Below, piece after piece: positions 31,759 to 43,230 of a DNA stretch of 64,000 nt. Each line of letters opens with the position of its first letter. Within the stretch, counting starts at the first letter, position 1. The notes under the pieces were generated by a model. That model worked only from the letters and a program-made list of their open reading frames with translations, did no database searches and had not been told where the DNA came from. Source of the stretch: Corynespora cassiicola (lineage: Eukaryota > Ascomycota > Dothideomycetes > Pleosporales > Corynesporascaceae); assembly GCA_022059125.1 (NCBI GenBank), contig JAEUWY010000002.1, forward strand, positions 5,394,001 through 5,458,000. The letters are read 5' to 3'. Position numbers and translations under genes: made by a program.

Positions 31759-33776
31759 TCATACCTTGTGTATCTGAATCCTCTCCAACACCACATCATA
31801 CGGCGGATACCTCAACTCGACCCCGCCTTCGGTCTCCGCCAATACAACCTTACTCAATGGCCAACCATTCTGATCTGTGTACCCATCAAAATCCCACCAA
31901 TCGCACTTGTCCAGCCCCGGCAACATCATCCTCCAAACCTGGGCTCCGGGTCCAAACTCCTCATTCTCCGCCGCCCCCTCCGCCGGCGTGAGCGCAACGC
32001 CCACATCTGTCGACCAGAATCGTGGACCCTCTTCCTCCTCGGTCCACCCCAGCCGATCCAATCCTTCCAGTGCACTCGTCCCATTGACCACCAACTCGCG
32101 CAGATACAGGATCTGCTCTTCGACCTCGACCTTGGCGTACGTTGTCGTGTTCCCCGCCGCGGCGCCGGGTACTTGCTCTGCAATCACCCCGCCATCACGC
32201 CCATTCGAGTACCACCCGCCAAACCGCTGCCTCGTCCTCTCCGCCACGGCGCTTGCAAACGCCGGGAGCAGAATCGCGTGCACCGCGTCCCGCACCGCGG
32301 TGGGGACTATGCGCGCGAAGCCCTCCTCCCTTGCCTCCTGCGCGAGGACCACGATGCCATAGCCGAGGTTGGGGACCACGTCCATCCACGCGTGCCATCC
32401 ACCCGCGTCGCCCGCTTTGCCGTACGCGGCGTACGTTTTGCTCAGGGCGGTGGAAGAACCCGGACTGGTGGGGATGGTGAAGAGGTCGATCTCCCAGCCG
32501 GGGCCTACGAGTTGGGTGCCGTCTGGGAGGGCGGAGTTGGGTTTCAGGGTTAGACGGCGTTGGGGGAGGGTAATGAGGGGGAATGGGGGTTCAGGAGAGA
32601 GCCAGATGTGGTGTATGTATTTTGTTAGGTCGTTGGCAGAGCTCTAGCGGGCAGTGTCAGCGAGCTATGGGGGGTGAGGAGTCAAGGGAATATGCTTACC
32701 CACATGCCGGCTGCCGGATCGTAGCCGGTACCTACCAGAAGATCTGCCCAGTGGGGGAAAGCTGGGACTCCAACGTCGGGAGTGAGTGAGGAGGGGATCC
32801 GGCCCGTAAAGGTGTGGGTCATGTTGAGGGGGGCGAGAATCTCCTGTGCGGCAAAGTCGTTCCAGCTCGTGCTTGAGCCCTTGATCTTGCTATAATAAGC
32901 GGCCACGGCACCTTGAGGCTGTCAGCCATGATGGAGACGACTGGACGATACACTTACTAGCTAAGATGGATATTCCAGCATTCGAGTCTACAGTCAGTCA
33001 GTATGATAGCCCTGGCATGATGCCGACGCCAGGACTCACATCCAGCACGCTGCCCAGGTGCGAACATTAACTTAGTTTTTCTTGTAATCTCAATGACTCC
33101 TTCTGGAGTAGTCTCAGCCCACGCCGAGCCTATGGTATCCGCGTCGGCCTTTCCGAATCCAGTCACCATGTTGAAATTGGTCGTGTAACCTTCGCGGGGA
33201 AGACCAGCACTGTGACTAGCTAGCATGCCAAGCGTAATGTCTTTCCCACCATTCTCCCAGTCCTTGTCGGGCAGTCCAAATCCGGGAAGCACCTCACGGA
33301 CGGGAGTTTCGAGCCTCAGCCCCGGAACTGTGGCATTCTGGGCTCTGGCCCCGCTCCCGGCGACCAAGACCGAGAACATCGCGAAATGCTTGGAAATAGA
33401 TGCAATTCGCATGATGGAGTCGCTGGTGATTTCATTTCCGTCATACGTTTCGTTCAGTTTGAGCGCGCCATGATTGAACGAATAGGCCTTATCAGGGGTC
33501 GACGCATGAACCTGCGCACCGTCAACCTCATCGACTAACCCAACTACCGGCGTCCTGAACACTTACGATCGCGAAGCTGAGCCCGTCTCTCGTCGTGTTG
33601 ACGAACAAGGCTGACAAATTCCTCCCCACTTCCTCGAAGGCTGCCGTCACGGCAGGATGGCTCAAAACCAAAGGATCCGCCAGTAGCTTCTCCGGGGCAT
33701 CCGGTATGCAATCCGCACGCGCGGCGACTGCCAGTAAGCCCGTCCATACCAACAGCGCCTCTATGAGCGCAATCAT
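31759..33776 (-). CDS. Secreted beta-lactamase-fold serine hydrolase
   Basis: Five exons: 33567-33776, 33040-33511, 32958-32987 (30 bp), 32700-32911, 31759-32643; 602 aa. The signal peptide is about residues 1-20. Class C beta-lactamase/DD-peptidase-type motifs: SISK (SxxK, Ser108 and Lys111), YSN (Tyr228, encoded across an intron), and a GGWHAW segment (His392) where the third active-site motif is expected. Fungal relatives are annotated as beta-lactamase-related proteins and include esterases and lactonases; some act on polyketide or peptide products. Antibiotic hydrolysis is not implied. The roughly 200 residues after the core are poorly conserved and acidic. Restoring the YSN motif by splicing the 30-bp exon strongly supports the model. 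Several NxS/T sites agree with secretion. Confidence 0.86.
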
Positions 33777-35875
33777 CCCGGCGGCGAGGATGACGGGACC
33801 AGCTGAGGGTGACAGTGGTGGGCTCTCCGGGAAACCGTAACGGGCATTTTTAAAGGCGACGGCGCATCAAGGGCCCAAAAACCCCGCGCATACTGCGGCC
33901 GCACAGCGGTGTAAAGATAGGCAAGATAGTGCACGTCGAGGAGATCCTTGCTGCGTTGATACACCCGAGAACAAGCGCCACCAATCAAGCAGCTCTGCCA
34001 AGGTCGGGCCTGCTACCTTCCGCTTCAGTCGCTCCGATAGGGTGCTTTTTGCTGTGTAGGAAATTAGGCCGAAATAGGAGTGAGTTGGCCAGGAGAATCG
34101 TCTCTCGCATAATGTTTGCGGGTGTGAGAGAGCGAGTTCCGATATCAATGTGTGGGAATATTGCGATACCTGGACCCGATTGTTCGGCATCTTCGAATAC
34201 ATGGTGGGGGTGAGGGATTGAGACTATTGAATGGCTGAAGCCAAACGCAAAAGCAAACCTCATGTTGTGTCCTTCTCAAACTTGTTTTTGTACGCCATCG
34301 AGCGGATGAGTGTCTATCCAATCATGCACATCAGATTCGGAGCATATTGGAGCTCAACAATCATGTGCCATGCATTCTGTATCCGACATTCGAGTAAATG
34401 GCCTTGTTCAACGACCAACTTACTCATAAAACTACCGTGCAATGTCTGTAAGCTCATGGATAGGCTGTGCTAGTATGGATCTTAGGTATGCTTCGCATTC
34501 CATCAATAATCATGCCAACCCGTCCCGAGTCGAAGATTTATCACGAGACACAAGAACCATTTCATCACTTACCTATCCATGTTCCTTCATACGTTGTTCC
34601 ACCCTTTTGTGTGTCTTTATGCTTGTTCTTCCTATGGCGTACCATTTCCTCTAAAGAGGAAATTGCATTTAAATAATCATCCATGCATTGTTGTTAGAAA
34701 ACGAGCAATGCTTCAGTTGACGGCGCACATGGCCACGCTCACATGGTCCTTCTCAGCGAATATGCGTTTTTCCAGCCGACACAGGGCACCGGATTTCTTT
34801 GCCAAGTCATATACCTCCTCCAACCGCTCCACTATTGCTGTAAAATTCTGAAACTCCCGTCGCCGCTCGTATTCTTCGTCCTTCTTCTGAGGCAGTTGCA
34901 TAGAGTGTTGTTCGAGCTCGACCACACTTAGAAATAGGTTCTGCCGGCCGTCACTTGTCAGACGTTGCGACGCAAATGATTTAGCGAGGCATAGCACATG
35001 ACCATTGTCCCACCAAATGGAGGGACTAGCAGCGATACCATGACAGCGCTGCGTGTAATATTCGAGCCGGTGAGGGCTTGGTCTCTGACTTAGGTCTGCA
35101 CAGTAGTTCTGATAAAAGCAAAAAATTTATTAGCCACTCCATGAGCCTCGCTGGATTTGGATTCATAGGTTGTGGGCCGTGGTGCGTGGTTTTTAGTCGC
35201 AGGTGCCAAATCGTAGCTTCTCCTCCTCCATTCAAAGAGGTTGGCCGAATTTGGATATCCTATAGCGGCCACCACTGGCTGTGTATCGCTCTTAACAAAT
35301 GGAGAGATGCCACACTAGCGTGCACATTACGCTGCAGAGAAGAAAAGAGCGTCCCCGTCAATGGCATAACTTGTACAAAGATTAGTGAAGTTACGCACTG
35401 AGATGTGGAGCACAATATTAATTTTAACCTACATTACACTCAGGTCCGAGACGATATCTTTCGGTCGTTCCCAAACCAGTGGCCACGAGATCTGAATTCG
35501 GTACAAGCTTTCGCCTGTTTTATGTCGAGCTGTCGTATGCGTAAACTTTGAGCCAGTTCGCTGCCTCTTCCATCATCAATGGCTATCATATTATGGTTTG
35601 TTGATGATTTCAGATGTAAAAATTACGCAGTACAACTATCCAGTATACTTGGAATTCAACCCCCAAAAACAACAAAGTGTAATCTTTGTATTAATTCAGG
35701 CAGCCTCCCCAGCGCCAAATCCGCCCTTCCTAAGCTTGGCTGTTGCGATTCAGATTCTTGTAGGTAAGCGCCCTTGCAATAGGTTCGGCAGGATACGTTG
35801 TTGAGCCCCGAATCTGTATATAGGATTCGCCTGGCGCAACTAGAGTGTGAATAAAATATCTATTAAGAAAGCTAT
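33777..35875. other. Gene-poor stretch before block B
   Basis: Unique sequence of ordinary composition. A minus-strand frame from about 35112 to 34713 stays open for about 133 codons and ends in a charged, coiled-coil-like segment (VVELEQHSMQLPQKKDEEYE); it lacks an ATG at its start and may be the last exon of a degraded gene. Nothing else supported. Confidence 0.35.
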
Positions 35876-35890
35876 AGATTAAGTATTTAT
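35876..35890. repeat. Target-site duplication, 1.6-kb repeat copy B (left)
   Basis: AGATTAAGTATTTAT; the identical 15-mer is at 37514-37528 on the other side of the repeat. Confidence 0.85.
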
Positions 35891-37513
35891 CAAAAGAGCT
35901 ACGGGAGTTCTTTTCTCTCAGCTGTGCTGGGCTAGAACTAAACAGTAAATACAAATTAATAAAAAAAAACAGAAATAATGCTAGTTAGGCATCTGATAAA
36001 ACAGTAACTAAAAATAATAAAAAATAATTAAATTATTAATAAATAAGTAAGTAATTTTTATTTTATAAGTTTACTAGCTTACTAGTCTGTAAATCTATAA
36101 CTATATATATTATAAATTATAAATTATAAATTATAAAAGTAATAGCTAAAAAAAAATACTATTTAAAAATTTTAAAGTTTTAAAGCTTTAGAAATTTATT
36201 TAAAAATAATATAACTTATAAAAATTATAATTTATAGTTATTAAAGTATTAAACATAAAGCGTAATTATTTAAAGTAAAATATTTTTAATAAATTACTAT
36301 AAGTTTTAGGTAGAAGCTTTAAATAAAAGCTCTAATATAGTAAGTATTATAAAAAAAAGCTATTACTGTTTTTTAAATTTTATTATACTCTGTATTTATA
36401 CACGTAAGTTTTAAAATTTATATTAAAATTATTTTATAAGCTAATTATTATAATTAGCTTATAAACTGCAGACTGTAAACTAGCTTATAAACTAGTTTAT
36501 AAACTAATTTATAAGCTAGTTTATAGTTAACTATAAGTTTTTAAAATTAGTAGTTATAGTAAACTAATTAGTATAGTAATATAGACTTTATTTTTACGGT
36601 TTTTTAGACTGTAAATATTACTAGTATTACTAATATTACTAATATTATTATAATAATTTTTATTACTGCGTGTATTTTTTTTATTATAATAATTTTATAA
36701 AACTTTATATATAAAATTTTAAAAAAAATTTTAGTAGACGTAAAATCGCGCACGCTAACTATTTCTATATACTTATTATTATATTTAAATATATATTTTA
36801 TATAGCGGGTAATATTTTTTTATTTTTTAGCTAAATATTTTTCTAAAATAAAAAAAAATATTTAAGTATATACGCGACAGTATTTATAGAAAATAATATT
36901 TATAAAAAATAATATTTATAAAAAGTAATATTTATAAAAAATAATATTTATAAAAAGTAATATTTATAAAAAATAATATTTATAAAAAACGGCTTTTAAT
37001 ATTAATAGTTTTTTTACTTAATTAATTAATTTACTTTTTTTTTAGCTTTTACTATAACTATAAGCTATATTATACATAACTATATTATACGTAACTCTAT
37101 TATAATATTTATATAACTATAATAATAGAAAATATATATAAAATAATTAAAATAGTAAAAAATAATAGTATTAAAAAGTAAAGTAAAAGCAGAGACGTAC
37201 GTGCGTAGATAGTAGTAATTATATAAACTATATAATATAAATATAAAAAATTAAAAACTAAAAATACGTTTAAAAGTTATACAGTTATAGTTATAGTTAT
37301 TATAAATTAGAAGCGGAAAAAATTATTAAAATACTATTATTATTTAAAATAAAAATGTAAATTATGTGTTAACGTTATATTATATAATAAAATAATATTA
37401 TAAAATATATAAAATTACGAGACAGATAGTACGTGCTAACTAAAATAAAATAAAAATAAAATAATATACTTGCTGCTTATTAATAATAAAATAGAAATAG
37501 TAGAAAAAAACAG
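35891..37513. mobile_element. 1.6-kb retroposon-like repeat, copy B
   Basis: The least decayed copy (1,623 bp), starting CAAAAGAGCTACGGGAG and ending TAGAAAAAAACAG. The first 85 bp (through a run of A after AATTAAT) is also found alone as the 83-bp element at 38205-38287. It holds a 16-bp minisatellite (36881-36990). No long frame. It is the left edge of block B and directly abuts unique DNA through a perfect 15-bp duplication. Confidence 0.8.
36881..36990 (+). repeat. 16-bp minisatellite inside the 1.6-kb repeat
   Basis: About seven units of ATATTTATAAAAARTA in copy B, against about three in copy A (17609-17645) and two in copy C (inverted, about 57825-57862). Confidence 0.8.
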
Positions 37514-37528
37514 AGATTAAGTATTTAT
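37514..37528. repeat. Target-site duplication, 1.6-kb repeat copy B (right)
   Basis: Exact partner of 35876-35890. Confidence 0.85.
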
Positions 37529-38204
37529 AAAATATAATTATAGTAGAGTAATATTAAGAAGAGTTAAATAAAAAATAGTAGTTTTTAAACTAAAATAGTT
37601 TTTTTAACTAATTCTACTACTATTAAATTAAAAAAAAGTTAATTTAATAGAAATTTACTAAAAACTTTATTATAAAAATAAATAACTAAATTTTATATTA
37701 AAGTTATTTACTGTTTATACTTATCATTTATATTTATTATTTAGTTTTAGCCTAGTAAAACTAAGAGAAAAAAACTGTTACAGCTTTTTAGATATTAAAG
37801 TTTTAGTACTAAAAATAAGTTTAAACTAAAAATAAAAAAAAAATGCAAAGTAAAAATACTTTTTATTTAAAATTTTATTTTAACTTTTTATTCTAAACTA
37901 ATTAAATTTAGTTTAATATATATTATATAAGTAAAAAACTAAAACTAAAAAATTATTTAAATATAAAAAAAATTAAATTTAAAAGAATATAATTTTATTT
38001 ATATAAATAACTATTATATAATAAGAAACTAGTTAGAAAAAATGTAAATAAATATTTTAAAAATATAAATATAAATTTTTTTTTAATAAAAGCAAGATAA
38101 AACCTTAATTTTTGAAATATAAAAAAAAAGTTAAATTTTTATTAAAAGCTATTATATCTATTACAATAATTTCTAATTTATTAAATTAAATAAAATTAGT
38201 ATTT

Positions 38205-38287
38205 CTGTTTTTTTTTTATTAATTTGTATTTACTGTTTAGTTCTAGCCCAGTACAGCTAAAAGAAAAAGACTTTCGTAGCTCTTTTG
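38205..38287 (-). mobile_element. 83-bp SINE-like short copy with perfect 15-bp target duplication
   Basis: Flanked by ATAAAATTAGTATTT at 38190-38204 and 38288-38302, a perfect 15/15 match. Read on the minus strand it begins CAAAAGAGCTACGAAAG, contains GTACTGGGCTAGAACTAAAC and ends in an A-run followed by CAG. It equals the first about 85 bp of the 1.6-kb repeat. Confidence 0.75.
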
Positions 38288-39670
38288 ATAAAATTAGTAT
38301 TTATTATACTGTATAAATTTTTTTAAAAAAATTATTAATTATTTAATAGCTTAATAAGAAAAAGAAATCAAAGCAAGATTAAATTTTTAAAAAAAAAAAT
38401 TAATAGAGATTTAATTAAAAGCCGTAAAAATTAAATAAATAGATATTATTAGAAAATAATTTAAATAAATCTAAAAAAAAACTTATAAAAATATTTAAAT
38501 AAATAGTTATAGTATAAAAATTAGTATAGTAGAGTAATATTTAAAAAAAAGTAATAGAAATAGTATTTTTTAAACTTATATAGCTTTTTAACTAAACTAG
38601 CTAAACAAAAAAAAACTTTATTATATAGAGATTTATTCTGCTATTTTTATTTTATCATTAACAAGTAGTAAGTATATTATTCTATTTCTGTTCTATTCCA
38701 GTTAGTACGTAATACGTTTAATTATTTTTCTAACTAAACTATACTACTACAGAGAGGTAACATTAAAAAAAAGTATATAAAAAAATTATATTTTTTAAAC
38801 TTGTAACGTATACTACAGGCAAGTTAATTAATAGATAAATTAGTTACTTTTACTAAAACTATACTAAAACCTAATCTATTATAGCTTAAAATACTATACT
38901 TTAGCTTTTTATAGTAAACTACAGCACGTAATATTATTTAAAAAAAAATTTTATATTAACTTTATACGTTCGCGCGTTATATTTAGTCTAATTATATTTT
39001 TTATAGTATTTTTAAAATAGTTTATTTTTTTAGATACGTATTTGTTTTTTTGTTTTTTTTATTACTACGTATTTTAAATTTTTTTAAAACTATTAGTTAC
39101 TATCTATTTTTAACTATTAAGATTTTTTTTTTAAATTTATTTTTTTTATATAATTTTTATTACGTAGTAGCCTTATTAGCTGCTTAAAGTTTTTTAATTT
39201 TTTATTAAGCTAAAACCAGCTTATACGTAATAATTACAGCTTTTTTTAATACTTTTTTAAATATTTTAACTATAAATATAAAAAAGCTGTTTATATATTT
39301 TTAAATTTTTAACTTTATAAACGTTAATTATAATTTAAATTCTAGAGTATTACTAAAAATTTATAATTACTAAAGTATATTATTTATAGTAAATAGTAGT
39401 AATAAAGTTTAAAACTTTATATTAAAAGCTAATATAATCTGTTTTAGATTAAAAAGAATTAATTTAGTATTTTAAAACTTTTTTCAAATATTATTAAAAG
39501 TAAATACTGTATTATAAGCTGCTTTAAAGTATAGCAGAAACTTAAATTTTATAAAGTAAATAATTTAGTTATATATAAGTATTTCGGCTTAGCGTCTATA
39601 CGCAGTTTTTAAAAAAATAAAATAATTTATATTAAATAGCTATAGAAAATATAATAAATATAAAAATATA

Positions 39671-41719
39671 CAGAGGGGTGATATTAAAAAAAAACCAACT
39701 TTTTTTTTATACTTTTTAAACTATTATAACTTTATAACTAAAAAAGTTATAAAAAAAGTAAAAACTTAGTTTTATAAGTTTTTACAGATTTCTTTTAAAA
39801 AAACTAAATTTTTTTTAGCTTATATAAATTTTTCAGCTTTAAAAAAAGTACTAAATAAGAAGTTAAAAAAAACTAAATTTAATAGCGTTATTATTTTTTT
39901 TCTAGCGTAATATTTTTATTTTTTATTTTTTTATAGTAAAGCTATATATAGTATATAACTATGGTTTTTTTTTAAAAATAACTTTCTATTCTAAAAAATT
40001 AATAAATTAAAAAAAAAAAATTTTAAAAATTTAATTATATTAGTAAGTTATAGATTACTAGTTACAAATTTAAATTTTTTTATTACTAATTACACTATAT
40101 ACTAATATTATAAAAATTAAAAAAAAAACTTCTTTTTAGTAGAAATTAGTTATTAATATTTAAAACTTATATTTTAATTACTATAATTAATTAAGTAATA
40201 TTATTTATAAAAAAAGAATTAAATTAAAAATTATATACAGTTTATTTTTAAAAAACGCTTTGTTTATTTTTTTATAAAAAGCTAAACTAAAGCTTAAAAA
40301 TGTAAAAAAGTAGAAAGTTTTTTTTAAAATAAAATTTAAAATTAAACTAAATTATTATATATTACATTTATTATTTTGGTTTTTATATCTTTAGTAGCTA
40401 TATTAAAATCTATAAAAGCTTATATTTAAAAATTAAATTTTTTTTAAAAACTAATATAAATATTTAAAAAAATAAAATAAAAATAGATCTTAAAAGTAAA
40501 ATATTTTTAATATTAAAAAAAATAGATTTATTTTAAGTTTTTTAATTTTTAGTATATATCTTATATTTATTATTTATTTTTTAATAATTTTTTAAATACT
40601 ATTTTAAAATAATTTCTATATTTATATTACTTTAAAAATATATAAAAATATATTTAGCTTATAGCTAGAAAGCTATATTTATTTTTTAAAAAAAAAATTC
40701 TAAAAAACTTATAATAATTACTTAAAAAATTTATATAAAAGTACTAAAAATTTTTATTTTTTCAAAAAGCACTTTTAAAATTTTATTATTAAATTTTCTA
40801 CTTAGACTTATATTTTAAAAAATTCTAAATTATTAATAAAGAAGAGTTTAAATGCTAAAAAATATATACTAAAATCTTTTAGGCTTTTTTTTAAAAAAAA
40901 TTTAATTTTAAACTTATTTTTTTAATTAAAAATATACTTTTTTTTAAAAGCAGTATTATTATATATATATTTAATAGAAATAATTTTTTTTCTCTAAAAC
41001 TTATATTACAAATACTAATAAAACCAAAATAATAAAAAATAAAAAAGGTTTTTAACTATATTTTATTTATTTAAAGTTTTATTAAAAAGTACTTTTTTTT
41101 TATTAATTTATAATTTAGCTTTTCTAAGTATTTATATTTATAAATTTATATTTAATATATTCTATTATATCTATATTTTAATTACAAATGTTATTTAAAT
41201 TTATAGAAATTTTTTAAGTAATTATTTTTACACTTTTAAAAATACTATTTTTTAAAAAATTAGTAAAAACTTTTAACTCTATTATCTCTATAATAAAGTT
41301 ATATAAAAAAAACTGTTTTAAAATTTTTAAATAAAATATTAAAGTAAATAAAATTAAAATTTTATTATATAATATATGCTTATATAAGCAATACTCTAAT
41401 ATTTGAATCTATAATAATTTATTTTTCGTTATATATATATTACCAATAGATATTTATTTTTATAAAATAAAAAATTAAAATTATACGCTAGAAACAAAAT
41501 AAATCAGCTTTTAAATTTATACTTTTTTAACTATACTTTTCCTTTAAAATAACAGGTAATAAATATTATATAAGCTATGTAATATTTTCTATATAAGAAA
41601 AAGACCTCTAAATCTCTTTAAAATTAATTTTTTTTTATTTTAATAGCTAGTCTAGTTACAGAGTTATACTAGTTTTAAAAGTATACCTTTTTTAGTTTTT
41701 TTTTAATGTCATCCCTCTG
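39671..41719. mobile_element. 2,049-bp Tc1/mariner-like element (CAGAGGGGTGA ends)
   Basis: Starts CAGAGGGGTGATATTAAA and ends in the inverted form (ending CCCTCTG), with TA on each side (39669-39670, 41720-41721). The terminus style (CAG-R-GGGGTG) and size match the impala-type Tc1 group of fungi. A second, opposite-orientation relative starts at 61617. RIP has destroyed any reading frame. Confidence 0.75.
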
Positions 41720-43230
41720 TATATAAAATAATAATTTTATTATTTTTATAGTATTACTAGAAAAAAAGTAATTTATAGTTTTTATAGCTATTAATAACTA
41801 GCAGTTAGTAGATACTAACAGTATACTTTTTTATATATTTATTAAAATACTTTAACTATTTAAAACTAAGCTTATTAGTTGTTTAGCTATTACTAACAAT
41901 TTTAATAACTTAGTTTTAGAATAGATTTTTTTTTATATTAGCTAGTAAAATAGTAGCGCGTTTTAAAAATAATAAAAAATAAAATAATTTATTTTTTAAT
42001 ATTAATATTTTATATAACTATTGTCTACTTACAGTTACCTAACTAAACTATTTTTAATTTTTTTTATTATTTTAAAACTGTAATAACTGCTTTTATTAAT
42101 ATTTATTTTATTAAAGTTATACATATTATTATTTTAAATATTATACTTAGTTTTAATACTAGCTACTAAACTAAACTAGCTCTAAATTACTTTAGAATTT
42201 TTATATTTAGCTTTTTTATAGTTATATTTTTAATTAAATTTTATTTTAAACTTTAGTTAACGTTTTATAAACGTACTAAGCTAGTTTATACTAATTAAGT
42301 TTAAATTACGCTTAGCGCGTAAAAAATTAGTTATAACAGCTATATTTACTAGCTAAAAGCTAAATTTTTACACATTTAGCTTAAATATATAATTAATAAT
42401 TATCTGCTTTTTATTATTATTTAATTTTTATAAATTAAATATAGTATTAGTTTATAAAAGTTGTTCTACGCGTTAGTTACTTAGTATATATTAAAATACT
42501 TTATAAATAGCTGTAGCGTGTTGCTAAAAAAAATTTATATTTTATTTAAAAGCTTAAAATATAAGCTGTACTTAAGTTTTCTAAAACATATTAATAATAA
42601 ATTATTATTAAAGTATTAGTATAAAAAAAGTATTTTAGTATAGTTTTAGTAAAAATAACTAACTTATCTGTTAACCAACTCGCCTGTAGTATACATTAAT
42701 AATTAGTATAAATATAAATTTTTATAAATTTAATTTAAAAATATAAATACTAATTGTTATTTTTTCGGCTTAGTTAGCTATTTTAAATTAAGCTAGTAAT
42801 TATATTTTATAAGTTATCTAACGCGTTAATTATAAAGTATTATATAAAAAATATTATAAACAAAAGTAGTATATTATGTATTTTAAATAAAATTATTTTT
42901 AACAGCTAAAAAAATAAAACTTATTAGTTTTTTATTATTTAATAGTTAAAATATAGTTAGTAAAAGTATTATTAGTATAAATAGTATATATTAAAGCAGT
43001 TAAAAAAGATAGCGACTTATTTATTCTAGTAACTTACTTATTCTAGCGACTCGCTTATAAATTACTTTATAGCTTTTTTAATCTATTATTTATATTTATT
43101 ATCTAGTTTTAGTTTTATAAAATCTAAAATAATTAATAGTTTTAAAATAGTTTTTTTTAAAAAAAAAAGTTTTAGTTTAGTATAGCTAAAAAAAAACTTC
43201 TATAGCTTTTTTTTATAAATTTTATTTTAG

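Larger units (their letters stand above)
37529..43230. mobile_element. AT block B: layered RIP-degraded repeats
   Basis: About 5.7 kb of TA-rich sequence, almost without CA/TG. Decayed Tc1-type ends (CAGAGAGGTAACATT and weaker versions) occur near 37543, 38526 and 38753. It contains the 83-bp element, the 2,049-bp Tc1-like element, and further fragments ending in the GTAGCTCTTTT-type terminus at about 37715-37790 and 43090-43215. No intact gene is readable. Confidence 0.75.

Noticed and set aside
35891..37513. 1.6-kb repeat as an LTR or solo LTR
   Set aside because: Ends are not TG..CA, and duplications are 14-16 bp rather than 4-6 bp.
35891..38287. The inverted GTAGCTCTTTT-type ends at 35891 and 38287 as one 2.4-kb TIR transposon
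   Set aside because: Each piece has its own perfect 15-bp direct duplication (35876/37514 and 38190/38288), so these are two separate insertions that happen to face each other.
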